The notes beneath the pieces were generated by a model. The model was given only the letters and a program-made list of their open reading frames with translations, was not told where the DNA came from and ran no database searches. The translations under genes and the position numbers were made by a program. 64,000 nucleotides of DNA from Clostridia bacterium (lineage in GTDB: Bacteria > Bacillota > Clostridia > Christensenellales > Borkfalkiaceae). Shown piece by piece: positions 8,556 through 16,176 of the stretch. Each line of letters begins with the position of its first letter. Positions within the stretch are counted from its first letter, which is position 1. The stretch covers positions 186,001 to 250,000 of the forward strand of contig JAFYTO010000014.1 in NCBI GenBank assembly GCA_017558825.1, given 5' to 3'.

Positions 8556-8589
8556 AAAAACCTAAACCAAAAATTTGGTTTAGGTTTTT
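8556..8589. terminator. Terminator of tRNA-Ser / end hairpin of unit B
   Basis: A 16-bp perfect stem (AAAAACCTAAACCAAA and its complement, 2-base loop), with T-runs available in both directions. On the minus strand it follows the tRNA CCA by 2 bases, so it serves as the tRNA terminator; it also closes unit B. Confidence 0.85.
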
Positions 8590-8591
8590 GT

Positions 8592-8680
8592 TGGCGGAGG
8601 GCGAGGGATTCGAACCCCCGTGGGCTTTCACCCAAACGGTTTTCAAGACCGCCTCGTTATGACCGCTTCGATAGCCCTCC
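8592..8680 (-). tRNA. tRNA-Ser (anticodon TGA)
   Basis: Cloverleaf on the minus strand with acceptor stem GGAGGGC/GCCCTCC, D stem TCG/CGA, anticodon stem-loop GCGGT-CTTGAAA-ACCGT (anticodon TGA), a long class II variable arm as expected for tRNA-Ser, T loop TTCGAAT, discriminator G and encoded CCA (8592-8594). Its 3' 21 bases are duplicated at 8394-8414. A spurious plus-strand reading frame across it (8462-8662) is not a gene. Confidence 0.97.
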
Positions 8681-8773
8681 ATACGCGTTAAATTTAATTT
8701 ACTTTGCAATTATACAACAGGTTTTATAAATTTGCAAGTAAAATAACGCTATTTTATAAAAATTTTAAAGAAA

Positions 8774-8794
8774 AAACCGCTTAAATTGCGGTTT
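8774..8794 (-). terminator. Terminator after the coiled-coil gene
   Basis: AAACCGC/GCGGTTT stem with a 7-base loop, followed on the minus strand by six T. Its upstream arm overlaps the stop codon of the coiled-coil gene. Confidence 0.75.
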
Positions 8795-9662
8795 AACTTT
8801 TTAATTTTGACGTATTTTCCAAAACAACAACATCATCAACGCCGTCAACAGATATTAATTCAAGCTTAACTGAAGCATCTTGCACGGTGTTTTCGTTAAT
8901 GCAATCGTTTTCAAACTTAGAAACAACGCTTATATCACCTAAAAATTCATCATCATACGGCATTTCTCGTTTATCAAGTGAAACAGCAAACGCCTCATTT
9001 AATTCTTTAAGTTCAAAATTGAATTGAGAAATAATTTCGCCTATATTTTTCTTAGTTTTTTGCTCTAACCTATCTTTTACGGCGGAAATCTCATCTTTTT
9101 TATTGCTAAAAAGTTGTTTTAATTCGCTTTTTAAGCTATCTATTTCTTCACGTTTTGACTTAAGAACGTTATTAAATTTAACGTTTAGCGTTGAAAGTTC
9201 GTTTAAAGTAACGTTAAACTCGCTTTGCAATTCTTCTTTCTCGTTTTCGTTTGAAGTTTCGTCAATTTTTTGCTTTAAATCTTTTAATTTTTGTTTGCCA
9301 TTCAAATATTCGTCACTCTTTAAAAACTCGTTTCTTTCTTTTTTAATTTGAGTTTCTAATTGAGATAATTCTTTACGTTTAATAAGATATTCTTCGCCTA
9401 AAATTTCTTTTAAACTGTTATCAAACTCTAAACGTGTTTCTTCTATTGAATTAGCAAGTAGTTTGGCATATTTTTGTTTAAGAGTTGCCTTTAATTCGCC
9501 ATAAGAAGATTCAAGTTTCATAGTTAACTCTGCCTTTTTATCAAAATTTGAAAATTTAAACGTACTTGCAGTAACGTTAACGTATCTTACTGCAACAAAC
9601 ATTACCGCACATAATATTACAAATAGTAATATAACTATCGGTTTATAGTATTTATTCTTCAT
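8793..9662 (-). CDS. Membrane-anchored coiled-coil protein of unknown function
   Basis: 289 residues. Residues 8-27 are one hydrophobic segment (IVILLFVILCAVMFVAVRYV), a signal anchor or signal peptide. About residues 45-225 are almost uninterrupted Lys/Glu/Leu heptad-type coiled coil with the LKSELKQL kind of spacing. A short acidic, non-coiled C-terminal part follows (from about 233). I recognise no family. It is the last gene of the ytfI-ytfJ-dac-pseudouridine synthase run, 28 bases after the synthase stop, and ends at a terminator. A role at the envelope, as a spacer or partner of a membrane machine, is possible but not shown. Confidence 0.7.
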   Translation of the reverse strand: MKNKYYKPIVILLFVILCAVMFVAVRYVNVTASTFKFSNFDKKAELTMKLESSYGELKATLKQKYAKLLANSIEETRLEFDNSLKEILGEEYLIKRKELSQLETQIKKERNEFLKSDEYLNGKQKLKDLKQKIDETSNENEKEELQSEFNVTLNELSTLNVKFNNVLKSKREEIDSLKSELKQLFSNKKDEISAVKDRLEQKTKKNIGEIISQFNFELKELNEAFAVSLDKREMPYDDEFLGDISVVSKFENDCINENTVQDASVKLELISVDGVDDVVVLENTSKLKS

Positions 9663-9690
9663 AATTCCACCTATGTAGCGGAATAAATAC

Positions 9691-10395
9691 TTACACTCTC
9701 TTTAAGTAATCAACCTCTTCGCTAGTAAGTTTTCTTACGTCACCACGCTTTAATCCAGACATTCCTAAATCGCCTATTTTTATGCGTTTTAAGAACTTAA
9801 CTTCCTTACCAGCAGATAAAAACAATTTTCTTATTTCCCTATTTCTACCTTCGGTAACAATAACGTGATACTTAGTAAAGCTCTTAGTTTCTTCAACGAC
9901 TCTTATACTACATTTTTTAGTTTTTACACCGTCAATAATAACGCCTTTTTTAAGCCTTTCAATAACGCTATCTTCAATAGAGCCTTCAATTTTTACTAGG
10001 TAAGTTTTAGGAATTTCGTTTGACGGGTGTAAAAGCCTATTGCAAAGGTCGCCGTCATTAGTAAATAAAAGTAAGCCTTCGCTATCATAGTCAAGCCTGC
10101 CAACGGGAAAAACTCTACCTACGCTTGGTGGAAGCAAATCCATAACAGTTTTTCTTTCTTTATCATCTTTTACGGTTGACACATAGCCTTTTGGCTTATT
10201 CATCATATAGTAAGAATATTTTTTAACAAGATTTACTTTTTTACCGTTAACTAAAATGCTATCGTTATGCTCGTCAATTTCTTGACCAAGTTTACATACT
10301 TTTCCGTTTACGGTTACTAAACCGTCTTTTATTAAATTATCGCAATTTCTTCTACTTGCAACGCCACATTCTGCAAGAAATTTGTTAATTCTCAT
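9691..10395 (-). CDS. rluB: RsuA/RluB-family pseudouridine synthase
   Basis: 234 residues. The S4 RNA-binding domain is at 1-60 (MRINKFLAECGVASRRNCD, DGLVTVNGKV). The catalytic domain contains YYMMNKPKGYVST and the active-site motif VGRLDYDSEGLLLFTNDGD with the conserved Asp, then the C-terminal EGRNREIRKLF. Firmicute members usually modify 23S rRNA in the peptidyl-transferase region (RluB) or 16S (RsuA); the choice is by context, since rluB commonly follows dac and ytfJ in Clostridia. It starts 21 bases after dac. Confidence 0.85.
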   Translation of the reverse strand: MRINKFLAECGVASRRNCDNLIKDGLVTVNGKVCKLGQEIDEHNDSILVNGKKVNLVKKYSYYMMNKPKGYVSTVKDDKERKTVMDLLPPSVGRVFPVGRLDYDSEGLLLFTNDGDLCNRLLHPSNEIPKTYLVKIEGSIEDSVIERLKKGVIIDGVKTKKCSIRVVEETKSFTKYHVIVTEGRNREIRKLFLSAGKEVKFLKRIKIGDLGMSGLKRGDVRKLTSEEVDYLKRV

Positions 10396-10416
10396 AACTT
10401 TACCTTCAAATATAAT

Positions 10417-11499
10417 TTATATATACATAGTAAAGATATTTTGAGAAAAAATCAACTCATTTTTATCAAAAATTTTAAATTTACCATTTTCTAACGGGTT
10501 TTTTATAAAATCTTCTAATAAAACATCGTTAATCATATATTTTATGTCACTTTCACAGCCGTTTTTTATTGGATAAACTAAACTGCCGCTACACTCTATT
10601 TTAAATTTTTTGTTGTTTTTATCGGTAAAAATAGTATTGTTTAACGTTTCACTATTAAACACTTCACGCATTGTGTAGTTATTTAATACGTTGTCGTATA
10701 ATTCAGTAGAACGTTCCCACATTTCAGGGCTATTTATTACAACCGCAACAATTTCAAATCCGTTTTTCTTAACAGAAGATACGAGACATCTTCCTGCCTT
10801 TTTAGTATAGCCCGTTTTTACGCCAGTACAACCTTCGTAAAAAGAAAGCATTTTATTCTTATTTATAAGAACTCTATCGTAATCAAAACCGTCATTTGAT
10901 ATGGTTTGCTTCTTTGTAGAAACAATTTTACTAAACGTTTCATTTTTTAACGCGTGTTTTGTAATTAAACATAAATCTTTTGCAGTTGAGTAGTGATTTT
11001 CATCGTGTAATCCGTGAGAATTAACCAAATTTGTGTTAGTTGCACCTAAATTTTTAGCGGTTTTGTTCATTAGTTCAATAAAGTTTTGTTTAGTTGTTAA
11101 CGTTGATGCAAGCGTTTCGGCTGAGTCGTTACCACTTCTAAGCATTAAGCCGTATAAAAGGTCTAAAACGCTTATTTTTTCGCCTGCACGCAAATATATG
11201 CTAGAGCCTTCAATGTTAGCGCAATTAGCTGGAACTGTTACAATTTTATTAAGGTCAAAATTTTCAATTACAGTAATAGCTGTTATAATTTTTGTTGTTG
11301 AAGCTATTGGCAATTTTTCATTTTCATTTACGGCGTTAAACACCTTTCCGCTGTTAACTTCTAAAACGTATTCCGCTTTAGAAGTTTGATAAGCTTCTAC
11401 AGTGTTTACGGTTTTATTGTTAAATATAAAAATTTGTAAAATTACAGCAAATATCGCAAAATATATAACTTTTTTACTTTTGAGCATTAGTGTTACCAT
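10417..11499 (-). CDS. D-alanyl-D-alanine carboxypeptidase (PBP5/DacF type)
   Basis: 360 residues with an N-terminal membrane segment (13-26) and a serine peptidase S11 domain: SxxK at Ser67-Lys70 (IASTTKIITA), SxN at SGNDSAETLAS (122-), and KTG in GCTGVKTGYTKKAGR. The enzyme trims the terminal D-Ala from peptidoglycan stem peptides outside the membrane; with ytfI-ytfJ upstream it is probably the sporulation-linked paralogue (DacB/DacF group). The start overlaps ytfJ by 26 bases. A second ATG at 11487 is an equal candidate, as neither has a strong Shine-Dalgarno and translation is probably coupled. Confidence 0.88.
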   Translation of the reverse strand: MVTLMLKSKKVIYFAIFAVILQIFIFNNKTVNTVEAYQTSKAEYVLEVNSGKVFNAVNENEKLPIASTTKIITAITVIENFDLNKIVTVPANCANIEGSSIYLRAGEKISVLDLLYGLMLRSGNDSAETLASTLTTKQNFIELMNKTAKNLGATNTNLVNSHGLHDENHYSTAKDLCLITKHALKNETFSKIVSTKKQTISNDGFDYDRVLINKNKMLSFYEGCTGVKTGYTKKAGRCLVSSVKKNGFEIVAVVINSPEMWERSTELYDNVLNNYTMREVFNSETLNNTIFTDKNNKKFKIECSGSLVYPIKNGCESDIKYMINDVLLEDFIKNPLENGKFKIFDKNELIFSQNIFTMYI

Positions 11500-11851
11500 T
11501 AATAAAATTTATAGCGCTATCAAGCATTTTTTCTATAGGTTCTATTGGTATTTTTATAAAATTTGCCATACCATTTTTTAATTGTAAAAATCCTACCGGC
11601 TGAAAATTTATTATTGCACCACCACCGCCTAAAAACGGCTTATTTTTATTTACGTCAAACAATTTAACTTCGCCATATTCCCCACCGCCACTTAGATAGC
11701 CTATGACGGTTTTTGATACTGGAATTAATAAAGTGCCGTCATCACAATTTATAGGTTTTCCTATGTTATGATTTTCATTGGTAAGTTTAGATAGTTCATC
11801 AACTAAAGTTAAATTTAAATTTTCAACTTTTTTTCTGCCTAATTTTGCCAC
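11474..11851 (-). CDS. ytfJ: GerW-family sporulation protein YtfJ
   Basis: 125 residues from a GTG start. I chose the GTG at 11851 because AAGGAG lies 6 bases ahead of it, whereas the longer frame up to 11902 runs into the upstream gene without a ribosome site. The core GTLLIPVSKTVIGYLSGGG and the glycine run GGGGAIINFQPVGFLQ are the YtfJ/GerW signature. In Bacillus the protein is made in the forespore and needed for full germination response. It overlaps the ytfI-like gene by 13 bases and dac by 26, so three sporulation/wall genes are translationally linked. Confidence 0.88.
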   Translation of the reverse strand: MAKLGRKKVENLNLTLVDELSKLTNENHNIGKPINCDDGTLLIPVSKTVIGYLSGGGEYGEVKLFDVNKNKPFLGGGGAIINFQPVGFLQLKNGMANFIKIPIEPIEKMLDSAINFINGNTNAQK

Positions 11852-12369
11852 AATTTTCTCCTTTTTATAATAGAGTTTGCAATTAGTAGTCTTAATATGC
11901 AAAAAAGGTTAAAAGAAAAAGTAAAAGAGGCTTTAATTTCTATTTGTTTAGCCGTATTTGTTAAGTTAAAAGAATAATAATTATCAAAATAATACAATTC
12001 GTTATACGAGTAAGCGTTAAAAACGTTAGAAATTGCTTTTACGAGCATTAAAAAAGATAGTGCAAACTCATTTACTGCACTATCAACGTAAATATATAAT
12101 GAAAGTGGCGTAATAAAATTGCCACCGGACCTATTTTTAGTTAAATTTATTAAATTATTAAGCGTTATAACGTATGCCTTGTTTTTTATATGCAAATATA
12201 CGCTATAAGAATTTCTTACCGTTAAATATCCGCTTATTACTAATACGTATTTAAAGGCGTAAATTGCAAAATACAACTTTTGTTCACTTTTATTATAGTA
12301 AACGTAAATACTAACCGTAATTGGCATAAAAATTATTATTACGGTTAATAACAAAAAAAATATCACCAT
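11839..12369 (-). CDS. DUF2953-type membrane protein (YtfI-like)
   Basis: 176 residues. The N-terminal hydrophobic helix (about 2-24) is followed by a beta-rich, Tyr/Ser/Asn-rich region and a C-terminal hydrophobic stretch (FCILRLLIAN) ending in basic residues. Sequence alone is not diagnostic; the position directly before ytfJ, with a 13-base overlap, is that of ytfI (DUF2953). Function is unknown in general; the setting suggests sporulation. Confidence 0.6.
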   Translation of the reverse strand: MVIFFLLLTVIIIFMPITVSIYVYYNKSEQKLYFAIYAFKYVLVISGYLTVRNSYSVYLHIKNKAYVITLNNLINLTKNRSGGNFITPLSLYIYVDSAVNEFALSFLMLVKAISNVFNAYSYNELYYFDNYYSFNLTNTAKQIEIKASFTFSFNLFCILRLLIANSIIKRRKLWQN

Positions 12370-12407
12370 AATAAAAGTTTTGTTCTTTTTTTAATAAAAA
12401 TACTAAA

Positions 12408-12572
12408 CTATTCTTCAATTATTTCAGTTATTTTAATAGCTTTATATTCATTTCCGTCATCTTCAATACATTTACCGCAATTATCGCAAACCTTTAACGG
12501 ATTAAGGTCACACATCATACATTCATTGCAATTAATACATTCTCTATCATATAATACGCATTGCTTAGCCAT
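12408..12572 (-). CDS. Small cysteine-rich protein (probable metal/Fe-S binder)
   Basis: 54 residues from the ATG at 12572, chosen because GGAG lies 8 bases upstream; the longer frame to 12620 would start upstream of the -10. It has Cys at CVLYDRECINCNECMMC and then VCDNCGKC, eight in all, in CxxC spacing, with an acidic tail. The pattern suggests a small zinc or iron-sulfur protein. I recall similar short proteins beside lexA in Clostridia, but know no function. It is divergent from lexA, with the two promoters about 30 bases apart. Confidence 0.7.
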   Translation of the reverse strand: MAKQCVLYDRECINCNECMMCDLNPLKVCDNCGKCIEDDGNEYKAIKITEIIEE

Positions 12573-12591
12573 AATAAACTCCTTTGCATTT

Positions 12592-12620
12592 ATTATATAA
12601 CTATTTGCAAATTTTTGCAA
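12592..12620 (-). promoter_or_regulatory. Promoter of the Cys-rich protein gene
   Basis: Minus strand: -35 TTGCAA (12615-12620), 17-base spacer, -10 TATAAT (12592-12597), giving a very short leader before the ATG at 12572. Confidence 0.75.
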
Positions 12621-12638
12621 CGATTATTTATAAATTTT

Positions 12639-12650
12639 AAACAAATGTTT
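12639..12650. promoter_or_regulatory. Candidate LexA operator
   Basis: AAACAAATGTTT, an AAAC-N4-GTTT dyad of the GAAC-N4-GTTC type used by Firmicute LexA. It overlaps the first bases of the lexA -35, so bound LexA would block its own promoter. It is 19 bases from the divergent -35. Confidence 0.6.
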
Positions 12651-12677
12651 GCATTTTGCATATTTTTATGCTAAAAT
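12649..12677 (+). promoter_or_regulatory. lexA promoter
   Basis: -35 TTGCAT (12649-12654), 17-base spacer, -10 TAAAAT (12672-12677). The leader carries AAAGGCGG before the ATG at 12708. Confidence 0.7.
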
Positions 12678-12707
12678 GTAGTTAATAAATAAAGGCGGAA
12701 TTAAAAA

Positions 12708-13301
12708 ATGTCTAAAATTGATGCTAAATTAGATGAATTATATTTATATATAATAAATTATAAAAAAGAAACTGGAATATCTCCAACCGTGCGTGATATT
12801 TGTAAAGATTTATCAATTAAATCTACGGCAACTGCCAAATATTATATTGACAAATTGATAGAACGTGGATTAATTGACAAGCAAGACGATAAAAAGCGCG
12901 CTCTTACAGTTAAAAATAATTTTTCAAGTGAAAGTTTAACCGTTCCCCTTATTGGAACTATAACGGCTGGCTCGCCTATTTTTGCGGTAGAAAATTTAGA
13001 AGGATATTACCAAATACCAAGTGAATATTCTACAGATAGTGACCTTTTTATGTTACGAGTTAAAGGCGATTCTATGATAAACGTAGGCATTTTAAACGGC
13101 GATAAAATTATTGTTAAAAAAAGCGACACTTGTTTAAATGGAGATATTGTTGTAGCCTTACTTGATGATAGCGCTACGGTTAAACGCTTTGTATTAAAGG
13201 ACGGTGTTCCTACGCTTCATCCTGAAAACGATGCGTATAACGATATTGTTGGTTCATTTAAAATTTTGGGAATTGTTCGCGGTTTAATGCGTAAATTTTA
13301 A
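12708..13301 (+). CDS. lexA: LexA, SOS-response repressor
   Basis: 197 residues. The winged-helix domain covers about 1-70 (ISPTVRDICKDLSIKSTATAKYYIDKL). The S24 self-cleavage domain follows: cleavage bond Ala87-Gly88 in ITAGSPIF, nucleophile Ser122 in KGDSM, general-base Lys159 in SATVKRF. RecA filaments trigger the autocleavage. It is on the plus strand, unlike most neighbours, with a likely autoregulatory operator at 12639-12650. It shares a bidirectional terminator with miaA. recA (44599-45591) and dinB (33847-35070) are elsewhere in the window. Confidence 0.95.
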   Translation: MSKIDAKLDELYLYIINYKKETGISPTVRDICKDLSIKSTATAKYYIDKLIERGLIDKQDDKKRALTVKNNFSSESLTVPLIGTITAGSPIFAVENLEGYYQIPSEYSTDSDLFMLRVKGDSMINVGILNGDKIIVKKSDTCLNGDIVVALLDDSATVKRFVLKDGVPTLHPENDAYNDIVGSFKILGIVRGLMRKF

Positions 13302-13307
13302 TAATAT

Positions 13308-13331
13308 AAAGCGTGCTAAAAAGCACGCTTT
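13308..13331. terminator. Bidirectional terminator between lexA and miaA
   Basis: Perfect 10-bp stem AAAGCGTGCT/AGCACGCTTT with an AAAA loop, followed by T-rich sequence on the plus side and A/T-rich sequence on the other. The two genes converge here. Confidence 0.85.
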
Positions 13332-13375
13332 ATATTTTTGAAATTTCTTTAAAATATTAGATAAAATCAATAAAA

Positions 13376-14290
13376 TTAAGAATTGTAATTATTGTAAAGC
13401 TCAAGAACTTTATCTAATAATTCTTGCCTATTTCCACTAATATTAACTAGGCCTTGCATTCGCTTAAAAAAGGTAATTTGCCTTTTAGCATAATGGCGTG
13501 AATTTAGTTTAATTGTTTCTATAGCATCATCTAAATTACCGCCGTTTAAGCCTTCATATATTTCTTTATAGCCAATACCTTGCATACATTGGTTTTCAAT
13601 GGTAATACCTTTTTTAATTAAGTTTTTTACTTCATCAACTAAGCCTAATTCAACCATTTTATCAACGCGCAAGTTAATGCGTTCGTATAAAACGTTTCGT
13701 GGCATATCTATTGACACCGCAATATAACTAAATCTAGGCGTTAAAGTATCGTTTAAATGCGATTTTTTCTTTCCTGTTGCATAATAAATTTCAAGCGCTC
13801 TAACTACCCTTACTACGTCATTTTTATGCAATTTGCTAGCCGTTTCACTATCAACCTTTTGCAATTCATTATACACAGCGTCAACACCTAAAGAGCTTGC
13901 CATTTCCATGTATTTTTGCCTTACTTCTTCATTTTTGGCAGTGTTACCATAACTCAATTTATATAAAATTGAATTAATATAAAAGCCAGTTCCGCCACAT
14001 ATAACAACTGGTTTATTTTGGCTTAAAATTTCATTTATAGCCGTAAGAGCGTGCATTTCATAGTCTGAAACACTAAATTCGCTTGTAGGAGGCACAAAAT
14101 CAACTAAATAATGTTTTACCTCTTCCATTTCTTGTTTTGTTGGCTTAGCAGTTCCAATATCTAGGTCTTTATAAATGGCTAAAGAGTCAGCATAAACGAT
14201 TGAGGTATTAAGTTTTTTAGCAACGTCTAAAGCAAGCTGTGATTTGCCTGAAGCCGTTGCACCACATATTATAATGAGTTCGGGCTTCAT
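13376..14290 (-). CDS. miaA: tRNA dimethylallyltransferase
   Basis: 304 residues. P-loop CGATASGKSQLAL near the N-terminus, then YADSLAIYKDLDIGTAKP, the dimethylallyl-acceptor region VVICGGTGFYINSIL, and ENQCMQGIGYKEIYE. It adds the isopentenyl group to A37 of UNN-reading tRNAs, which MiaB (18762-20078) then methylthiolates; both ends of this tRNA-modification pair bracket mutS-mutL. The start overlaps the mutL stop by 4 bases (ATGA). The usual next gene, hfq, is absent. Confidence 0.95.
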   Translation of the reverse strand: MKPELIIICGATASGKSQLALDVAKKLNTSIVYADSLAIYKDLDIGTAKPTKQEMEEVKHYLVDFVPPTSEFSVSDYEMHALTAINEILSQNKPVVICGGTGFYINSILYKLSYGNTAKNEEVRQKYMEMASSLGVDAVYNELQKVDSETASKLHKNDVVRVVRALEIYYATGKKKSHLNDTLTPRFSYIAVSIDMPRNVLYERINLRVDKMVELGLVDEVKNLIKKGITIENQCMQGIGYKEIYEGLNGGNLDDAIETIKLNSRHYAKRQITFFKRMQGLVNISGNRQELLDKVLELYNNYNS

Positions 14291-16173
14291 ACTATCCTTT
14301 TAAACCACTTATCTATTTCATAGCGAGTTACTCTTATTGCAATAGGTCTACCGTGCGGGCATTTTAAATTAATATTGCCGTCAAGCAAACGCATTAAGGA
14401 ATCAACTTCACTTTTATCAAGTTGCATTCCTGCTTTAATAGCAGATTTACACGCTTTCATTATTATCTTTTCATTAATAACGTTAGGAACTGTTAGATGT
14501 CTAAACGAATAATCTTCCATAATTTCAGCAAAGAAATCAACCAAATTTATATCTACAAATTCTAAAGGAACGCTATAAACGGTTAAAATCCCGTCTGTTA
14601 TTGTGCAACTAAATCCAATTTCTTCTAAGAAAATAAGCTTATCTTTTAAGAAATTTTCTTCATTGCCGTTAAGCGACATTGTAAATGGAACAAGAAGGTC
14701 TTGAATTGTTACACTCTTTGTTGTTTGAAGCAAAATAAACTTGTTATACAATAATCTTTCGTGTGCGGCGTGTTGGTCAATAATATACATATCTTCGCTA
14801 TTGTCAAAAATGAGATAAGAATTTAAAATTTGACCTCTATATTCAAGTTTATTAGGTTTTGCAAATTCTGCTTGTTCAGCTTCTTGTTTTTTACGTTCAA
14901 GTTCAGCAATATATCTTTTGTTCTCCGCAAAAATATCAACGTCATTTTTTGGAGATGTTTGATTTTGTGCCTCATCTAAAAATAAATCTTTATCTTCAAA
15001 AACCTTTTGGTTATTAAAGTTAAAATTATCGCGTTTATAAGGCGTATTTATAGTTATTTGGCTATTTTTTAGGCTACCGAGAACTACTTTTACCTCATCT
15101 TTTTCAGCCCTAAGAGTTTCTTCTTTAAGTTCTTGTGGGCTTTTATAAACGGTTTCTTGACCGCCTAAAACAATATTTACAGCGCTATCAGTTCCGTCTA
15201 AAACTTTTGAAATTGTTGAGTAAATTGCTCCGTAAACAATAGAATTATCTAAAAAACGCACGTCACTTTTATTTGGAGTAACGTTAACGTCAACAACCTC
15301 TTTAGGCATAGTTACGTACAACACGTAAAATGGATAACGTCTTTTCATTAAATAACTAGAATACGCATTATGTACGGCTGATTGAATAGTTGAATTTACA
15401 ACGTATCTACCGTTTAAAATAGTTGTTTGATAAGTTCTATTAGGTTTAGTATAATTATGTTTGCCAACGTAACCTTCTATTTTTACTCCGTGTAAATAAT
15501 TTGAAATTTTGAACGAATTTTTAACAGCTTCAAGCCCATAAACAGAAATTAAGCTATCTTCAACTCCATCGCCGTAACTTTCAGTTACAATTTCACCGTC
15601 AACGTAGTATTTAAACGATATTTCAGGGTTTGCAAGCACTAACCTAGCCATCATATCGGTCACGTCATTTTCTTCACTTTTATCACTTTTTAAAAATTTA
15701 AGACGTGCTGGAGTATTAAAAAATAAATTTGAAACCGTTATAAAAGTTCCCGTATTACATGGACACTCTTCAACTTCACTTTCATCTCCACCGTTGCTTA
15801 TAATTGTATAACCAATTTCTTGCCCTTCAGGCTTACTACATATTTCAATTTTGGCAACAGATGCAATAGATGGCAAAGCTTCGCCTCTAAAACCTAAAGT
15901 GGTAATATGTTCTAAATCTTCACTATTTAAAATTTTTGACGTTGCGTGTGGCATTAACGCCTTTTTTAAGTTGTTTTTATCAATACCACAGCCATTATCA
16001 CTTACTTCAATTGCTGTTTTACCGCCATTGTATATAGAAACGGTTATTTCCGTTGCTCCAGCGTCAATGCTATTTTCCACAAGTTCTTTAACAACGGAAT
16101 ATGGGCGCTCTACAACCTCACCAGCGGCTATTCTATTGTAAACTTTCTTGTCTAAAACGTTTATGTTTGCCAT
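14287..16173 (-). CDS. mutL: DNA mismatch repair protein MutL
   Basis: 628 residues. GHKL ATPase motifs are at the N-terminus (VVKELVENSIDAGAT, DNGCGI, TLGFRGEALPSIASV). After a low-complexity linker (about 340-440) the C-terminal domain has the endonuclease motif DQHAAHERL and CPHGRPIAIR, so this is a nicking-type MutL, as expected in bacteria without MutH. It ends in TGA overlapping the miaA ATG and begins 3 bases after mutS. Confidence 0.95.
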   Translation of the reverse strand: MANINVLDKKVYNRIAAGEVVERPYSVVKELVENSIDAGATEITVSIYNGGKTAIEVSDNGCGIDKNNLKKALMPHATSKILNSEDLEHITTLGFRGEALPSIASVAKIEICSKPEGQEIGYTIISNGGDESEVEECPCNTGTFITVSNLFFNTPARLKFLKSDKSEENDVTDMMARLVLANPEISFKYYVDGEIVTESYGDGVEDSLISVYGLEAVKNSFKISNYLHGVKIEGYVGKHNYTKPNRTYQTTILNGRYVVNSTIQSAVHNAYSSYLMKRRYPFYVLYVTMPKEVVDVNVTPNKSDVRFLDNSIVYGAIYSTISKVLDGTDSAVNIVLGGQETVYKSPQELKEETLRAEKDEVKVVLGSLKNSQITINTPYKRDNFNFNNQKVFEDKDLFLDEAQNQTSPKNDVDIFAENKRYIAELERKKQEAEQAEFAKPNKLEYRGQILNSYLIFDNSEDMYIIDQHAAHERLLYNKFILLQTTKSVTIQDLLVPFTMSLNGNEENFLKDKLIFLEEIGFSCTITDGILTVYSVPLEFVDINLVDFFAEIMEDYSFRHLTVPNVINEKIIMKACKSAIKAGMQLDKSEVDSLMRLLDGNINLKCPHGRPIAIRVTRYEIDKWFKRIV

Positions 16174-16176
16174 AGT

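Larger units (their letters stand above)
8394..8591. repeat. Structured tandem repeat, unit B (copy next to tRNA-Ser)
   Basis: A 198-base unit. Its first 21 bases (8394-8414) are identical to the last 21 bases of tRNA-Ser including CCA (8592-8612). Plus-strand pairings: P1 GAGGGATT/AATCCCTC (8405-8412/8530-8537), P2 GTAAAAC/GTTTTAC (8419-8425/8429-8435), P3 GGGTAG/CTACCC (8446-8451/8519-8524) enclosing P4 CAAATAGTGG/CCACTATTTG (8452-8461/8466-8475) and P5 TTGGCAACC/GGTTGCCAA (8476-8484/8507-8515), then a 16-bp hairpin at 8556-8589. Several stems differ from unit A on both arms yet still pair, which points to selection on a folded RNA or single-stranded DNA. Confidence 0.85.

Noticed and set aside
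8197-8591. Retron ncRNA, because P1 resembles retron a1/a2 arms and a TIR gene is near
   Set aside because: No reverse transcriptase in the window, and two tandem units with tRNA-end copies do not fit a retron.
8197-8591. CRISPR array or integron attC cassette array
   Set aside because: Only two ~198-bp units, no short repeat/spacer rhythm, no cas or integrase gene, and no clear attC R boxes.
8462-8662. 66-residue plus-strand reading frame with a GEGFEPP-like motif
   Set aside because: It is the antisense of tRNA-Ser plus unit B; such frames are a known false gene type at tRNA-Ser/Leu loci.
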